The notes under the pieces are model-generated. The model was not told the origin of the DNA. It was given only the letters and a program-made list of their open reading frames with translations, and ran no database searches. From NCBI GenBank assembly GCA_019059635.1, contig JAGVRJ010000002.1, positions 620,001 to 684,000 on the forward strand: a stretch of 64,000 nucleotides of DNA, given 5' to 3'. Made by a program: the position numbers and the translations under genes. Within the stretch, counting starts at the first letter, position 1. Every line of letters starts with the position of its first letter. This stretch comes from Proales similis. Its lineage: Eukaryota > Rotifera > Eurotatoria > Ploima > Proalidae. Shown in pieces: positions 1 to 12,768 of this stretch.

Positions 1-3000
1 GCCTCTTTAACTCTATCGGGAGTTTCGGCGTTCGGCTTTCTCTCTTCCGCCTCAGATTCCGATGTGGCCAAAAGCTGAACTCGCTCGGTTAGAGTCTCGC
101 TCATGATATCTCTGTTCTCAAACACATGCTCCTCGTCGGTTTCAGCAGCCTCTGATGAGATTTCGATTGACGAGCCTTGACTCAGCTCGACGTCCGAACG
201 CTGTCTTGACTTTGAATCAATGCTTGGTCGATCATCGCTCAGCTTGCGCTCGATAACCGTGTTGACGGACAAATCCTCAAGACTTCCACTATGATCGTTG
301 AGTGTGCTCAGTTGAAGACGCGAATTAGATGCCGAAGAAGCTCGACGCTCCGTAGCTACAACAGACTCGTTTCTTATCGGCTCCGATTGTTCGACTTCAT
401 CCTCTTCTTCTTCTCTATTTTCGATCAGTTGCTCTCTGGACTCGCTGATGCTCTGAGGAACGCCGACTTTTAACAAATTCGAACTCTCATCAAGATCGCT
501 TTGTTCGCTCGAGTAGGAGACTTCAACTGGTGCAGCCTCTTCGGCGTTCGATGCTTCAGCAATCAACAGAGGCTCCTTTGATTCGGATTTAAGAGCCGAT
601 TGAATTAGCCCGGACTTGGTTTGCCCATAAGAAGGATGGTCGCCTCCATCTTGATCGTCGTCTGAATCAGATCTCTTAGCCGTGTCGTGCTCTTCAAAAC
701 TGGTGCCTTTCCTAGCGGCCAGTTTGTTTAGCTCGCTGTTGGTACTTGACGAAGAATCAAACGTTTGGTACTGTCTTGAACGATTTAAGGTAGCCACAGG
801 AATCCCTTCGGGATCAACGACCTGGTCCTCTGGGGCTGCCAATGTACCCTGCTCTTTGGCCAGCGTAGTTGATTCGAAAAGTTGATTGTTCGAGTCAGAT
901 TCAGAGTTTTCAAGAAGTCTCATCTGCGACTGTGAGAACGGAGCAGCAGCAGACACGCCTAAACTATTTCCGACCTGGGCTGTGCTCTCAGCACCAGAGG
1001 AAGACTGCTGAACTTCGTCCGAATCTTCCATTTGCTGAATCATCACAATCCTTTCCAATTCAGTTTTACTCTGTCCCATCATCTGCTCGATAATCTCGCG
1101 TGTCTTAGCATCTGGAGAGCCGATTTCGACTGTTTCTACATCTTTACTCTCCTCTACAACCTCAAAATCGTCATTGGACGTTTCAGCAATATTAGTCGGA
1201 TCAAATTCGTGAGTTTCCGTTTCAAATTGCGCATCATCTTCAGCTTGTGTTTGGCCGAATTCACTTCGATAGGATTCGAGCACCGACTGCGTCATGGCCG
1301 ACACGTTCTCAGACATTTCAAGTCTGGACTTGAGATTCTGCAGCTCATGCTCGGTTGTGAGTAAGTCTCTTTCAAGAATCGGAGACTGCTTCTCAATCTC
1401 TTCGATGGCGTTGGCCGAGTTGAGCTCGATAAACAGCTCCTCCCGGGCTAGATCATCGATATCTTGCCTCACATCATACTCATTGACTTCGTAGTCGTCT
1501 AATTGTTGGTCGCCAACTTCTTTTGCTAATGTTCAGAATTACGAGGCAGCTAAAACATAGTAAGCAGCGACGTGGCTTCTTTCAAACAGAGCAGCAGCAA
1601 TTCTACTTATTTCAGACCTCAATTTTAATATTTGGCTGGTCTTTGGTTAAACAAATAAGGCGACGACCGGCGGCCGAGACAAGGGTTTAGATTTAACTGT
1701 TAGAGGAGGGTAGCAATAAACTGGGGTTAGTCAGTGCATCGGGTTTTGAAAGAAGTTACATGCTCGCTTACAAATAAGGCAGCTCTCATTCATTTCTATA
1801 TTAAACACGCATTCTCACACGCACAATAAACTAACCTTCGTGGTCATGTTGGTCGTTTTCATCATCATCACCAGCAGCCGCAGCAGCCAACTGCGCAGTT
1901 TCGCGATCTTAAAATTAAGACAAAACAAGTATAAGAGATCATCAGCTAAATAGAATCAACACACATCGAACAACTAAAGCGACAAGAACATTGAGAAACG
2001 TGAAAGAGGAAATAAAAATTAGTAATAGCGGGCCTAGTTAAGCCAAAGCAGCCAAGTACCTTTTGAGGTACGTGAGTCGGGGACAGCTGCCTCGGGCACA
2101 AATTCAAGTCCTAGCGGCTCATTTCTCTCCAATTCGAACTGCTCGCGCGTCAACGTTGACTTAGGACTAGTGCTCAAAAAACTCGAATCCAAATCGCCAG
2201 CATCAAGCTTTTCAAGCTGTTCTGCCTCACTCTCGGCCTTGGACACTTGGCTTATGATGTCGTTAAGCAAGTCGGAGTCAAGCTGCTCGCCGGACAAAAT
2301 TGCGCCAAATCGCATGTTGGCTCGATAAGTGTCATCGTTTCGATTCAGCGAGTTGTAAGACGAGTTGGAGCTCTCGCTGTACTTGGCCGATTTTAGAGTG
2401 CTCGATTTGAATGATTTCATTTGATATTGCTGCTGTTGATGCTGTTGTTGGTCAAGTAGATCGAGAAACTGCTCAAACTCCTCGTACTGGATCTCTTCGT
2501 CATCTAGGTGCTCCTGTTGTACTTCTTGGCCAACTTGGGATGAATGAGGCTGTCTGTTTTGTTCGCCTAAATTGTCGTAGAATGACTTGCTCTCATGCAA
2601 ACTCTGGACGGCCTGTTCAGCAGAGTCTATCTCAAGCGGCTGTGTGAATGGCTCATGCACTGCAAGTGCGCCTTGGGTACGTTCTAGTACGCTACGCTTC
2701 ACAGCTTCAAACTGGCTATTTATCTGCGAGCGGTGTTCATTCAAATTTGTGTTGCTGATGCTCAACGCTTTTTCAACTGCCAATTAAATAACCAATTAAT
2801 GCCTATGTTGTGTGAAACAGGCACTCTTCTACTTTTCAAGCAAGCTGGTCAAACTTAAGCAAACTCTTTTCAAACGGCATGCGGCTGCAGTCCTACTCTC
2901 TCCAGACCACCCACAACGCGGCGTTCAAAGCGACGAGCGGAGTGTTAGATTATGGAGCAAATATTTTTTTTTATTTGATTGTTCGAATAATTCTAGATTA

Positions 3001-6000
3001 ATTGTTCAGAAGCACAATTGTTTTGTTTTTTTTTTTTAAATCATGTTCACGTAGGTGTGTGTGTGTGTGCGTGCGAGTTGTTTGGTTTAGATTATAAGCA
3101 AGCCAGCTAGTCTTGCAGGCAGGGAGCAGTTCGCTTAGATCGAATCTAATTCGACTCGCAGCCCCGTTAGACTGCTTTGGCTCTAACTAGATAGGATTAT
3201 CGAACGCATATTATATTTGTCTGTGTGTATGAGTGTCAATTTTTAGTAGTATTTTTTTGTAAAACGCCAAAATGGCTAAATCACGTGTTAAGTCAAAATT
3301 GTCACAACGTTCCAACATCACAACATCGCTACTATAAGCTTCAATTTCTACCTTGTTGGTCGTCCGCGCCGAATTTGTCGCTGTCCTCTTCTCTTCTCTC
3401 AGCTGTTCAAGGTGCCATTTAGTAAGTTAAAAGGGCGTTTGTGCAAGATTAGTAAATCCAAGGCGATTGCGAAACAAATACAAACCTGAGTGAGGCAAAT
3501 TGCTCTCGGTTGTCTCGGCGTAAACTTCATCTTCAACCTTCTCGTTGATTATTTGGCCGTCTTTCTCGTACTCGTGCTCTTCGGACATGTATGTCTCGGA
3601 GACGATCTTATGGTCTCCGTTTTGCTCATGCTGAGCTGCTGAGATAGAGTGGCGTTGGTCGTCGGTTGACTCGCTGGCAGCAAACGATTCGGACTCTTTA
3701 ATTATGTCCAAATCTTCATCGACTTGAGCAGCTCCACTCACGGGCAGCTGGTCGGTTATCAGCTTTTCGTTCTCGCTCACAACGTGCGGGTTCACTTTGA
3801 GTTTTGAAAATGACTTTTCTACGCTGTAAATGTTCTCGCGACTGTGCTGAATCGACGTGCACATGTTCTGCTTGATTATTTCCTGATCCACATTGAGCTC
3901 TTGTAAAGCTAACAGAAGCTTCTCTCCATATTTGCTCTCCTCGTCTTCTGACAAACTGTTCTTCCAGTGCGAGAGCATGTCATACGTTTGATTGGCAACC
4001 GACGACGTAATAACATTATTCGAATTGTAGCCTCTGATTTGCTCAATCTCAGCAGGCGAAAGTTGAAGTTTGTCGGCCAACTGAGTCCAGTCGAACTGAA
4101 GGTTATCGTCGTTCGACAAATCGTTTGCCAACAGGCGCAAATTGAACTCAATGCGGGGCACGCTCTCGCTTAGCTCACTTGTACTTCTCTCGGGGCCAGT
4201 TAGCACCCCTGAGCCGTTCAAAAATGAGAACTTGATCTTGTTCTCAATTGTGTTCTTTCGTCTCTCTTCGTCATGTTCAATGGCCTCTTTGTCAAATGGT
4301 GGCAGTTCAACATCAAGGGTGCAAACAGGCCCGGCTCTGATGTCCGATTTCGGCTGCGCGCTTCTCGGATCTTTCAAGAAGACCAAACGACCGGTCGGTG
4401 CCTGATCACTGTCCTTTATTCTTACCGTGAACGGCAGACGATTTTCGACAAACGAGCTGAAGCTCATGCTGAGCTGCTCGCCAGAGCTTTTGGTAATCGG
4501 CACAATATTGCCGCCCATCTCAAGCCATTGGGTGCGGTTCTCGAGAACCTCAACCTCTTTGCTCTTGGCGACCGTGATGAAGTTTTCGCGATGCTCGAGC
4601 ACCTTCTCTTCTTTGTCGTCGGTGATGCAATAGACTCGTAGGCGGGCCTCGTTTATCTCGTGTCTCTTGGCGTAGACCACAAACTTTGACATGAAAGGGA
4701 CCGCGATCGCCTCACGGAATAGTTCAGTGGCCATTTTGGTCGCCTCGCTCACATTCTGACAGTCCATTAGCCAGAAACGAGCCGACACAGTTGTGGTGAA
4801 TGAGACGCACTCGTCAATTTGGGATAGCGGCGTATTGCCAGTTATGTCTTCCCATTGAGCCGGTGACTGGCCGCCGTTTATGCTGCACAACAGTCGTAGG
4901 GAGTACGAATCGCCTCCTTGACTATAATTGTTCATCATGCCTTTGAGAGGCGATTTGGGCAGCGGAATAGTCAGAGTGATGGCCTTGTGAAACTTTCTTC
5001 GTCTCGGCTCAATAGTGACTATGGGCGAGACAGCGACCCGATTGCCAAAGAGCTTTGCAACCAGCTCGTGCGGAATGGGCATCGCATGAAGAGACAGGAT
5101 AATCTTCTTGTGCAACGCCTTCTCCGGGAATACTGCCTGAGCCTTGGACACAATGGTAGAGCTGATCATTCCGCCGGCCTCGTTGACCGCGTGCGTTTCG
5201 TGACGAATTCGCGACACAAGAGCGAAATACTTCGGAAAGTCTTTGGTGACGATTCGAGTGAGCCGTAGCTTGGCGGCTGAAATGCTCTCTTGACTCTGCC
5301 CTTCGTCGCCGGCTACTTCAAGTGTACAGCCCAGCGCCTCTTGAATGGCACTCTCGCTCACTATATTCGGATGTTCGACCCACTTCTCGCCATTCTCACT
5401 TCGCAAGATGAGAATCTCACGCTCTTTGCCTCTCAGTGATGCATAGTGAGGAATTTCGAGCACAACAGGGCCAAGAAATTGACATCCTTGTGGGCCCATC
5501 TCAAGTACTCTGGCTGCAAGCGCTTCTCCTTCGTTCAGTGGCGGCGCAGTGCTCAGTTTTTCCAGACGCACAAATCGGCATGTTATTCTTGTCGGCATGG
5601 ACGCTCGTTTGGGAGGAATGATTACTCTCACTCCGCTGTGGCGGCATCCTTTCATGGCACCTCCGCGAGCATCAACCATAAAGCTGATTAGGAAGCTAGA
5701 AATTACATGAAACATGTTAGAATAAGAAATAGTTCGAAACGGTCACGGACGAAACAATGAACAAATATCATGCAAATGACAACACAGGCAAACGAAAGAG
5801 AAAGCTGCAAGGCCACGCTTAAATGCACTCGGCCTTACTCTTTGCCGCTTGGGATTACGGCTAAGGTGGTTCGACTTGAGAAAGCACTAAAATCTTGACT
5901 TTTGTGGTACGACGCGCTCAGATTGGTGAACGAATTCAAATGAAGCCTATCAAGAGCGAGACGAAAATGATAAGAATGAACACATAAACGAAAAAATTGG

Positions 6001-9000
6001 AAACAACAGCAGGACGAGACATGGAAGATTTGAATCTTACAATTTCCACCTAATTATCAAGTCACTGATCACGAGTCAGACGAGGAGTTAATTTGATGGC
6101 CAAAGATTGATGATGAAACAGTGAATCATGAACTTACCCAGCGGATTTAGGGCGCGCTTCCAGAGGCACGTTGTCCGCCTCTACTCCGTTTATGTTCTTC
6201 ATGCTGTCAAAGCCGTTGCTGAAGTAGGCATCGACAGATTCTGCTCGCGAAGCATTCGAGTTGAGAGTGGCAGTGACCGTCTTGGTGTGGGTCTCGTGTT
6301 CAGGCAGCTCGAGCTGAGGACTGAGCTTGGCATCAATCTGGTCTTTTTTTGGCGTCTTGGGTGTGAGAGCCATTGATTCATCGCCCGCGTTGTTCAAGTC
6401 GGCCTCGTTCGTCAAATACTTGTAGTCAGTTACGCCGTCGCCGAACATGGCATCGTCTCCTATTTAGATTATCGTTATTTTTAATTATCGCAGATAAACA
6501 GAATACTAATAAGTCGTAAATGCGATCAATAGTGAAACTTGGAATAGCTCGTGTGTTTGCCCAAGCGTTTATGAGCGTTCAACAAAAAGCGGTGAATAAA
6601 CAGTTGGAAATGAGAATGAGCGAATAGAGGAGACAAAGAGAGCATCAGAAGTTGCTCCATTTTGCGTGGCGCGCGCGCAGTTCTAATTATAACACGAATA
6701 GCTTCACAATCATGGCAAGCGCGCGCGTGTGTGTGTGTGCGCGCGCCTTAGTCATCGAGCGTGTTGGCCTCAAATAAAATCATAAAAACAAATCTCCGTT
6801 TCATAAATTAAATCTTCCAAGTCGTTCGGGTATAAATTATGTGTGAGTGAGTGTGGCCGGTGACGAGCGAGCCGAATGTACAGAATGATGAAGACATTAA
6901 AGCGAGATAAGATAAATTTACCCAGCTCGTCCTCAGAGTCGGACATGAACGTCTCTTGCATGGTCTCGGGCGTTTGAACCTATTCGAATCGAATGAATTA
7001 TGATGAGCCGATCAGTTGACCTTATCCAGTTTCAGTTACTTTATATTTCTCCTCGCTCGTCTTCACTGTTGTTGAGACAAGCGTGGTCTGCGTGACCAGT
7101 TTAAGCTCTTCAATTACCGATATGTAGCCGAGCCGCTGGGCGATGGCCAGTGCGGTTTGCCCGTTCTAGTCGAAGAGTGTGATTAATTTTAAATTTATTC
7201 ATCAGTCGGCACTAGACTTGTCTCGTACATTGTTTGTGATATCGGGCGAGGCACCGTGCTCGAGCAGAAGCTTAACAATCAGCACATGGCCTTGCTGTGC
7301 TGCGCAGTGGAGAGCCGAGAATCCATGCTATGTGAATTAAATAGAATTTAGAAAGGTCCGTAGGCTAGATGACAACATGGAAAAGCAAACACTCGAAACA
7401 AACAAACAAACAGAAAGCGAATGAGCGACATGGCCAGAAGAGATGGACTGGCCCAGTGGGCAATCTAAGAGTAGAGAGGAAAAGCATTCTAAACACGCCA
7501 AGGGTGTTGCTCATGCTCATTACAACACTGGACATTCGAACGAGTGACTTACTTTCTGTTTGTGATGGGTCAAGTGAGAATATCGATCGATGAGTGAAAG
7601 TATGAATGAATCAGCTTGAATCTAGAATGTCTTACCTTGGTCACGATGTTCACGTCGGCGCCTTGCTGCAACAGAAATTTCACCATGTTCACTTGACCAA
7701 AGTGACAAGCAACATGCAGTGGAGTGTAGCCGGCCTTCAGAAAGAATGTTTAGTTGACACAGTTAGATTGGACAGGGAAAAAGTCAGCGCCTACTTTGGT
7801 CTGAGGATCAACATCGGCGCCACTTTTTACAAGAACTGCTGCGCAGTTGACTTTATCCTCTTGGGCACACAGATGAAGAGGAGTGAGGCCATTTTTCGAA
7901 AAAGCAGCTGGCTCGGCTTTATGGTCCAAGAGCAGACTGGCCATGTCGATGTGTCCTTCTTGGCAAGCCAAGTGGAGCGGAGTAAAGCCGGCGTTTGATT
8001 CGCAGTTGGTTCCTGCTGAATATTCAAGAAGAGTGGTCGCAATGTCCATCTGATTTTTCTTTGCCGCGATATGCAGAGCAGAGTAGCCGTTCTTGGCGAC
8101 CACGTGAGGACTAGCTCCGTGCTCGAGTAGGAGATGTGCCACATTGGGTCGATTGTAGTGAGAAGCGACATGCAAAGGAGTGAGGCCGTTCTTGCCTTGG
8201 ATGTCAGGCTGAGCTTGTCGTTGGAGCAGAAGACTGGCCACTTTCACATTGCCGTACTTGGCCGCAATGTGAAGTGGGGTGAATCCTTTCTTTGTGGTCA
8301 CATCAATAGACGCTCCATTGTCAAGCAAATTGCTGGCCACTTCTTCTTGTCCTTCTTTGCTTGCAATGTGCAGCGCCGTGTAGCCTTCGGAGGTGGCCGC
8401 GTCCACAAACGCGCCATGCAGAAGCAAAAGAGTAATGATGTCAATGTTTCCGAGTCGGGTAGCAATATGAAGAGGAGTTTGCTGTTCTTTGGCCTTTGCG
8501 TCAACATTGGCGCCATGTCGAAGTAAGATTCTGACTATGTCAGTTTGATTGGCTCGAGCGGCCAAGTGAAGTGGTGTCTCTCCACGAATGGTGGGCACGT
8601 TGGGCTGCGCTCCGTTCTGAATCAAGTAGACGACAACATTGACACATCCCATGAACGCTGCCACGTGAAGAGGTGTAAGGCCTGACTCGGTGGTGGCTTC
8701 TTTGCTTGCGCCATGCTTAAGAAGCAAGTCGATTACTTTGCTTCGGTTCTTTTTGCACGCAATATGAAGCGGGGTGAATCCATTGAGAGCGCGCGAATTC
8801 ACGTCGGCTTTGAAGTCAAGCAAGAGCTTGGCAATTTTGACGTGGCCGCAATGAGCAGCCACATGCAGAGCAGTGAGAAAGTCGCATGTGGTTTGATCAA
8901 CCAGCTTTGGTGAATGGTAGAGGAGAACTCGCGCGGCTTCAACGTGGTCGCCCTGTGCAGCCATGTGCAAGGCAGTCAAGCCATTCTTGGTCTTGGCGTT

Positions 9001-11167
9001 TATCGGGGCACCTCGGCTGAACAAAAGCTCAATGATCTGATCGTGGCCTGATCGAGCTGCGCAGTGAAGCGGAGTTAAACCGTCCTAATCAAGGCCAATT
9101 TAAGCTCCTTTAGATAAACAATTTCAAGCAATCGTGGCTTCTCACTCTGGTCTTGGCGTCGATTTTGGCATTGTTGTCCAATAGCAAGTTCACGCTGTTC
9201 GCCTTGCCCCATTTGGCAGCCACATGAAGCGGGGTGATGTTTTGCTGTCGAATTTGTTAGTTTATGGCTCAGTCGAAAAATGTCTTTCAGACAGAATGCT
9301 CACCCGAGCCTCGTAGTTCACGTCTGCTCCTTTCATGATCAGAAACTTGGCGATTTCATTGTTTCCGTAATGAGCGGAGATGTGTAATGGAGTGAATCCG
9401 CTCTTTAATTGAGAATTAAGTCAAAGCGAAATCGGTTAATTTGACGGCGAGCAACAAAGTTCAAACAAGTTTAAACACGTACTTTACCAGCCTACGAACA
9501 TCAAGCCAAAACCAAACGGTCAAGTAAAAAAAACAACATAAACGACATGCATTAGACAAAGACAAATCACAACAGAGCAAATGTTTTTAGAGGCGAGACA
9601 CAAACACCAATGGCTCACCTTGGTGGTGCAGTTTACAGTCCGCTATTAAAGGAGCGGAAGTATTAAACAGAATGTTCTCGCTTCTAGTTTGGGTGCAAAT
9701 TGATAGAATCAGGCGCCATTGCTGTAGAACGATCATTTTGGATCGTATGAAACCAGATTAGGAAGGGGGTCAGCAATGGCAGGCTGAGACTATCAAGTGC
9801 CAAAGGAAATGATGAATCGAAAAAGCTACCTCGGGCGATAGGTCCATCTCAGGCTCGTTGGCCAGAAGTAAAGACGCAGCTTTTACGTCGTTCTTTTTGG
9901 CGGCGATATGAAGAGCCGGGAGGCGGATTTTGCCTCGCGAGTCATTCTCTAAAAGCAATGCCACGACTTTTTCGTGGCTTTGTTGAAGGGCCACTGCCAG
10001 AGGAGTGAATCCGTCCTCGGTTGACAAAGTCTGATTGGCATTGTTCGCCAGTAGAAATTTGACTACTTCAAGGTGGTTCTCTTGGGCGGCCATATAAAGA
10101 GGAGTGAATCCGTTTTGAGATCGGCAATCTACGTTGGCGCCGTGTTTGATCAACAGTTCGACCACTGGCTGTTGGCCCGCCAGACTCGCAATGTGAAGAG
10201 CTGTATTGCCTTTCTTGGTCGCCGAGTCAACATTGGCACCCCGTTCGAGAAGTTCTTTCACAACTTCTACATGCCCTTCTTTACTGGCCAAATGCAGAGC
10301 ATTTAGTCCGTTCTGCCAATCAAATGTAATCAATGGCTGGAATTTGTGTCAAATTGGAAATGTTCAAGTACATACCGAATTGCTCACATTTATGTCCATG
10401 TTCTGATCGAGAAACTCGAGCACCTTGTCCAGATTGCCGGCGCGCGCGGCCCGCAAAAATGCAGCGCTGGCCTCGGTCTTTGCAAAGTGATTAGAAATTA
10501 GGGAAGCAGTTTGACAGAATGTCGAGATAGGACGCTCACCGTTGAGCAGTCAAGGTTAAGCTTTTTGCCCATAGCCTCGTGGAAAAAAAGGTTCTAAAGC
10601 AGGAACAGATAGACAAAAGTGTTGGTTGCAGTAGCAGGGGAGATGATCGCGATGAGGGATGATCATGATAATCATGAACTTTGGTGATTATGAATCAAAT
10701 TAGGCGCAAGCGTTGGCCGCAGATCGAACGCATGCATAAACGGGTCTCGGCCGCCTATAAGAACAGGAACCAGCGGTCGTGTTGGGGCTGAGCGAGCCGA
10801 TGGCCAGTTTGTGTAAACATGCTCGTCTGCGAACGAGCCGGGCGTGGGGCCAATGCTTGCAACTGGCATAAATTAGCCCTACTGCAGTGAGCATATAGAT
10901 AGAATCGATAAATTCAGCCGACAACAGATAATTTAGGCCAAATGTCAGCATTGTTTGTGCGCACGCGTGCTGCCAAGCTCGCATGCGGCGACGCCAGCTT
11001 TAATGAATGGACGGGCGAGATGAAAGTGGGCCAAATGGGAGCGTTAATCCCTTCTAATCGACCGTACGAATAAATGACCAAACTACGAGGCTACGGGGGC
11101 TGGGCCTGTGGATAAATGAAATATGGCGCTAAGAGCAACTTACCATCTGATGCGGTGTATCCTCATT
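1..11167 (-). CDS. ANK: Giant ankyrin (ANK repeats, ZU5-UPA, death domain, acidic tail), 3' end outside window
   Basis: This membrane-skeleton adaptor links spectrin to membrane proteins. My model has 18 coding exons on the minus strand: 11144-11167, 10540-10593, 10376-10477, 9830-10312, 9619-9642, 9304-9402, 9146-9244, 7795-9084, 7636-7734, 7229-7327, 7040-7165, 6922-6979, 6138-6459, 5839-5946, 3486-5695, 2060-2776, 1836-1907 and <1-1525, giving at least 2503 residues. Ankyrin repeats fill roughly residues 30-820 (TPLHxAA consensus). The ZU5 region starts near residue 996 ([12 protein letters not shown]) and a second ZU5 follows. UPA lies near 1330-1430 and the death domain near 1508-1610. 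Beyond that is a long acidic, Ser/Glu-rich tail, as in neuronal giant ankyrins. All phases join without stops. The start (MRNTPHQM) is the least certain part: an in-frame stop lies upstream, and an alternative start is the MGKK in exon 2. Confidence 0.93.
3055..3076. repeat. GT microsatellite
   Basis: A short GT dinucleotide run interrupted by GC sits in the ankyrin intron between 2777 and 3485. It is probably a neutral length-variable repeat. Confidence 0.8.
6719..6747. repeat. GC/GT alternating purine-pyrimidine tract
   Basis: A run of alternating GC and GT dinucleotides lies inside an ankyrin intron. A shorter GCGC stretch near 6668-6679 precedes it. Strict purine-pyrimidine alternation is the composition that favours left-handed DNA, and such tracts are length-variable. 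Confidence 0.8.
7795..9084 (-). other. Fused 1290-base exon carrying about 13 ankyrin repeats
   Basis: This single exon encodes 430 residues of back-to-back repeats. The neighbouring exons at 9304-9402, 9146-9244, 7636-7734 and 7229-7327 are each exactly 99 bases, one 33-residue repeat apiece. The simplest reading is intron loss across the centre of the repeat array, with single-repeat exons kept on both flanks. Confidence 0.85.
9619..9642 (-). other. 24-base microexon in the ankyrin repeat region
   Basis: This predicted exon encodes RTVNCTTK and keeps phase 0 on both sides. It is preceded by an AG acceptor (TTTAATAG) and followed by a GTGAGC donor. It sits where vertebrate ankyrins have a short linker reading VNRTTESGF before the next repeat, and here the next exon opens with SGFTPLH. 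Conservation of the flanking protein supports it. Confidence 0.75.
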
Positions 11168-11186
11168 GTTAAGCTGTGATGGCATC

Positions 11187-12768
11187 TCTTTTAGCTCAAT
11201 GTCGAGCAGTAAATGGCATCTAATATAGACTTAATCTATTAGTCGAGTTTTTTCGCTCCCGGAGCAGTGGCCTGAGCGCCATAGTCCTTTTCAATAATTT
11301 ATGCTGACATAGCACTGGGAAGCTAGCGAGCGAACGAGCACGCCGATTGATCTTCATGACATAATTTGGCCCCATATCGAACCAGGAAGTGCACTCGCTC
11401 ATTCACACACGCACACATCATGAGCCGAAGATGAACTGAGCTACGAGAGTGCGAACATAGACTCGAGGAATGACCGGAGAGAAATTTCTAAGAATGGCGA
11501 CTCGGAGCGTGTCTGACCCGCCAATCAACTTCCTCAAATGAGCGTCTCCGGGACAACGCACTCGTTCATTGTGTCTAATGACCCCCTCATGATGTGTTTC
11601 CTTAAAGTGCGCACTCATTGTGTCCTGAACGGACACCAACAGAAGAGAATAAACGCTCGCTCGCTCGCTCTCTCTCAAGTCTAATGCAAACATTTAGAAA
11701 CTTATTATTTGTGCGGCCGCGTCAAACCGAGACCGGATGCGCGAATTCATCCGATCCACATTGAATTAATGCGTCTTGACTGCTCCAATTTCAAGCGCAT
11801 GCACACACACATATACACACACAGACAGCACTCATCCCAAGACATACGACTGAGGCTAGATAATTGAGATGGTCGGCAAGCGACCCAAATCGGGCTCTAA
11901 TTCTCTGCTCATTGTTAGTCGCTCCCTATTGGTGTCCTTATTGAAAAAGCAAACAATTCTCAATTGGCTGTGTTGATACAAAAACTAGCGAGTAAACAAA
12001 ATTTAGCCAGATCGATTCGCATGCACTGACGAGTGCTGCTGCCAACGCTGCTGCCCACTCAAGATAGTGTGGCTAAATTGAAGTTATCCAATTAGGTTTG
12101 ATATTAGTTATCGACTTTTACAAGTCTCTAACTTGCGCATAAGATCTCTGCTTTGTTGCAAAAAACATAAGACGACTAAACACTCTAAATTGACTCTGTC
12201 GGCCGTTCCAATCAGAACTGGAGAAAGTTGCAAATATTTTGTTGCATTTTCATTTACTCTTTAAATCAAGTACCCAGTAAAACCGGATGGACTGCAAACA
12301 CTCTTCGCAAATGCAAATGAGCGCGCCAATCCATCCATCAAACTGATTTGATCGGTCCGCTAAACTTGAAAAGAAGAGAGCTGAGCATTAATTTTAGGGG
12401 CAATAAATTTTACGACTCGGTCCAAGTCGGATTGATGCAACATATTGAGAAGAGTTGTCCCTGGACTGTTGGCCTCGCATAATTCCCCACAGACTCTCTC
12501 ACAGAAGGGCGTGCAACACCTAATCTGTTTTAAGTTAGACAAACGTTAATTGCTCGCTTCTTCCTTAGAAATAAGCCAGCACCGACCCAGCCCCAGTTTT
12601 CATTCAGACGACTAATGACATTCAGACAGGGCAAAGCGAACGATCTTTGAAGAACTTGCCTCAGTTTTAAATATAATTTATTTTTCAGCAGAAAATCATG
12701 AATCGAATTCAGCCATATGGTGTGGTGTGTCATTCAACTAAATATTTCGCATCTTAAATGGTTTATGC
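11187..12768. other. Intergenic region upstream of ankyrin
   Basis: About 1.6 kb lies between the ankyrin start and the next gene, which is on the same strand. I see no protein domain or RNA gene. It contains a CGCT/CT-rich run near 11655-11680 and a CA-rich run near 11803-11823. The proximal part probably carries the ankyrin promoter and 5' UTR. The distal part holds the 3' UTR of the peptide gene, with an AATAAA-type signal on the minus strand near 12677. Confidence 0.5.
11655..11682. repeat. CGCT/CT run
   Basis: A short run of CGCT tetramers passes into CT dinucleotides upstream of the ankyrin start, possibly in its promoter region. Confidence 0.6.

Larger units (their letters stand above)
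3487..11167 (-). other. Long ankyrin introns, without recognisable genes
   Basis: Most ankyrin introns are short, but several exceed 300 bases: 10594-11143 (first intron), 7328-7635 and 6460-6921. Just outside the given span, 2777-3485 and 1526-1835 are also long. I see no coding exon, RNA gene or mobile element in any of them. The 6460-6921 intron holds an alternating CG/GT-rich tract near 6668-6747. The 2777-3485 intron holds a GT run near 3055-3075 and a T-rich tract near 3023-3037. Confidence 0.6.

Noticed and set aside
682-1494. Plus-strand open frames at the left edge
   Set aside because: They are antisense to the acidic ankyrin tail, which is open on the minus strand from 1525 to 1 and continues the gene in phase.
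10672-10984. Minus-strand frames inside ankyrin intron 1
   Set aside because: They have no domain or signal, and using them would break the phase between ankyrin exons 1 and 2.
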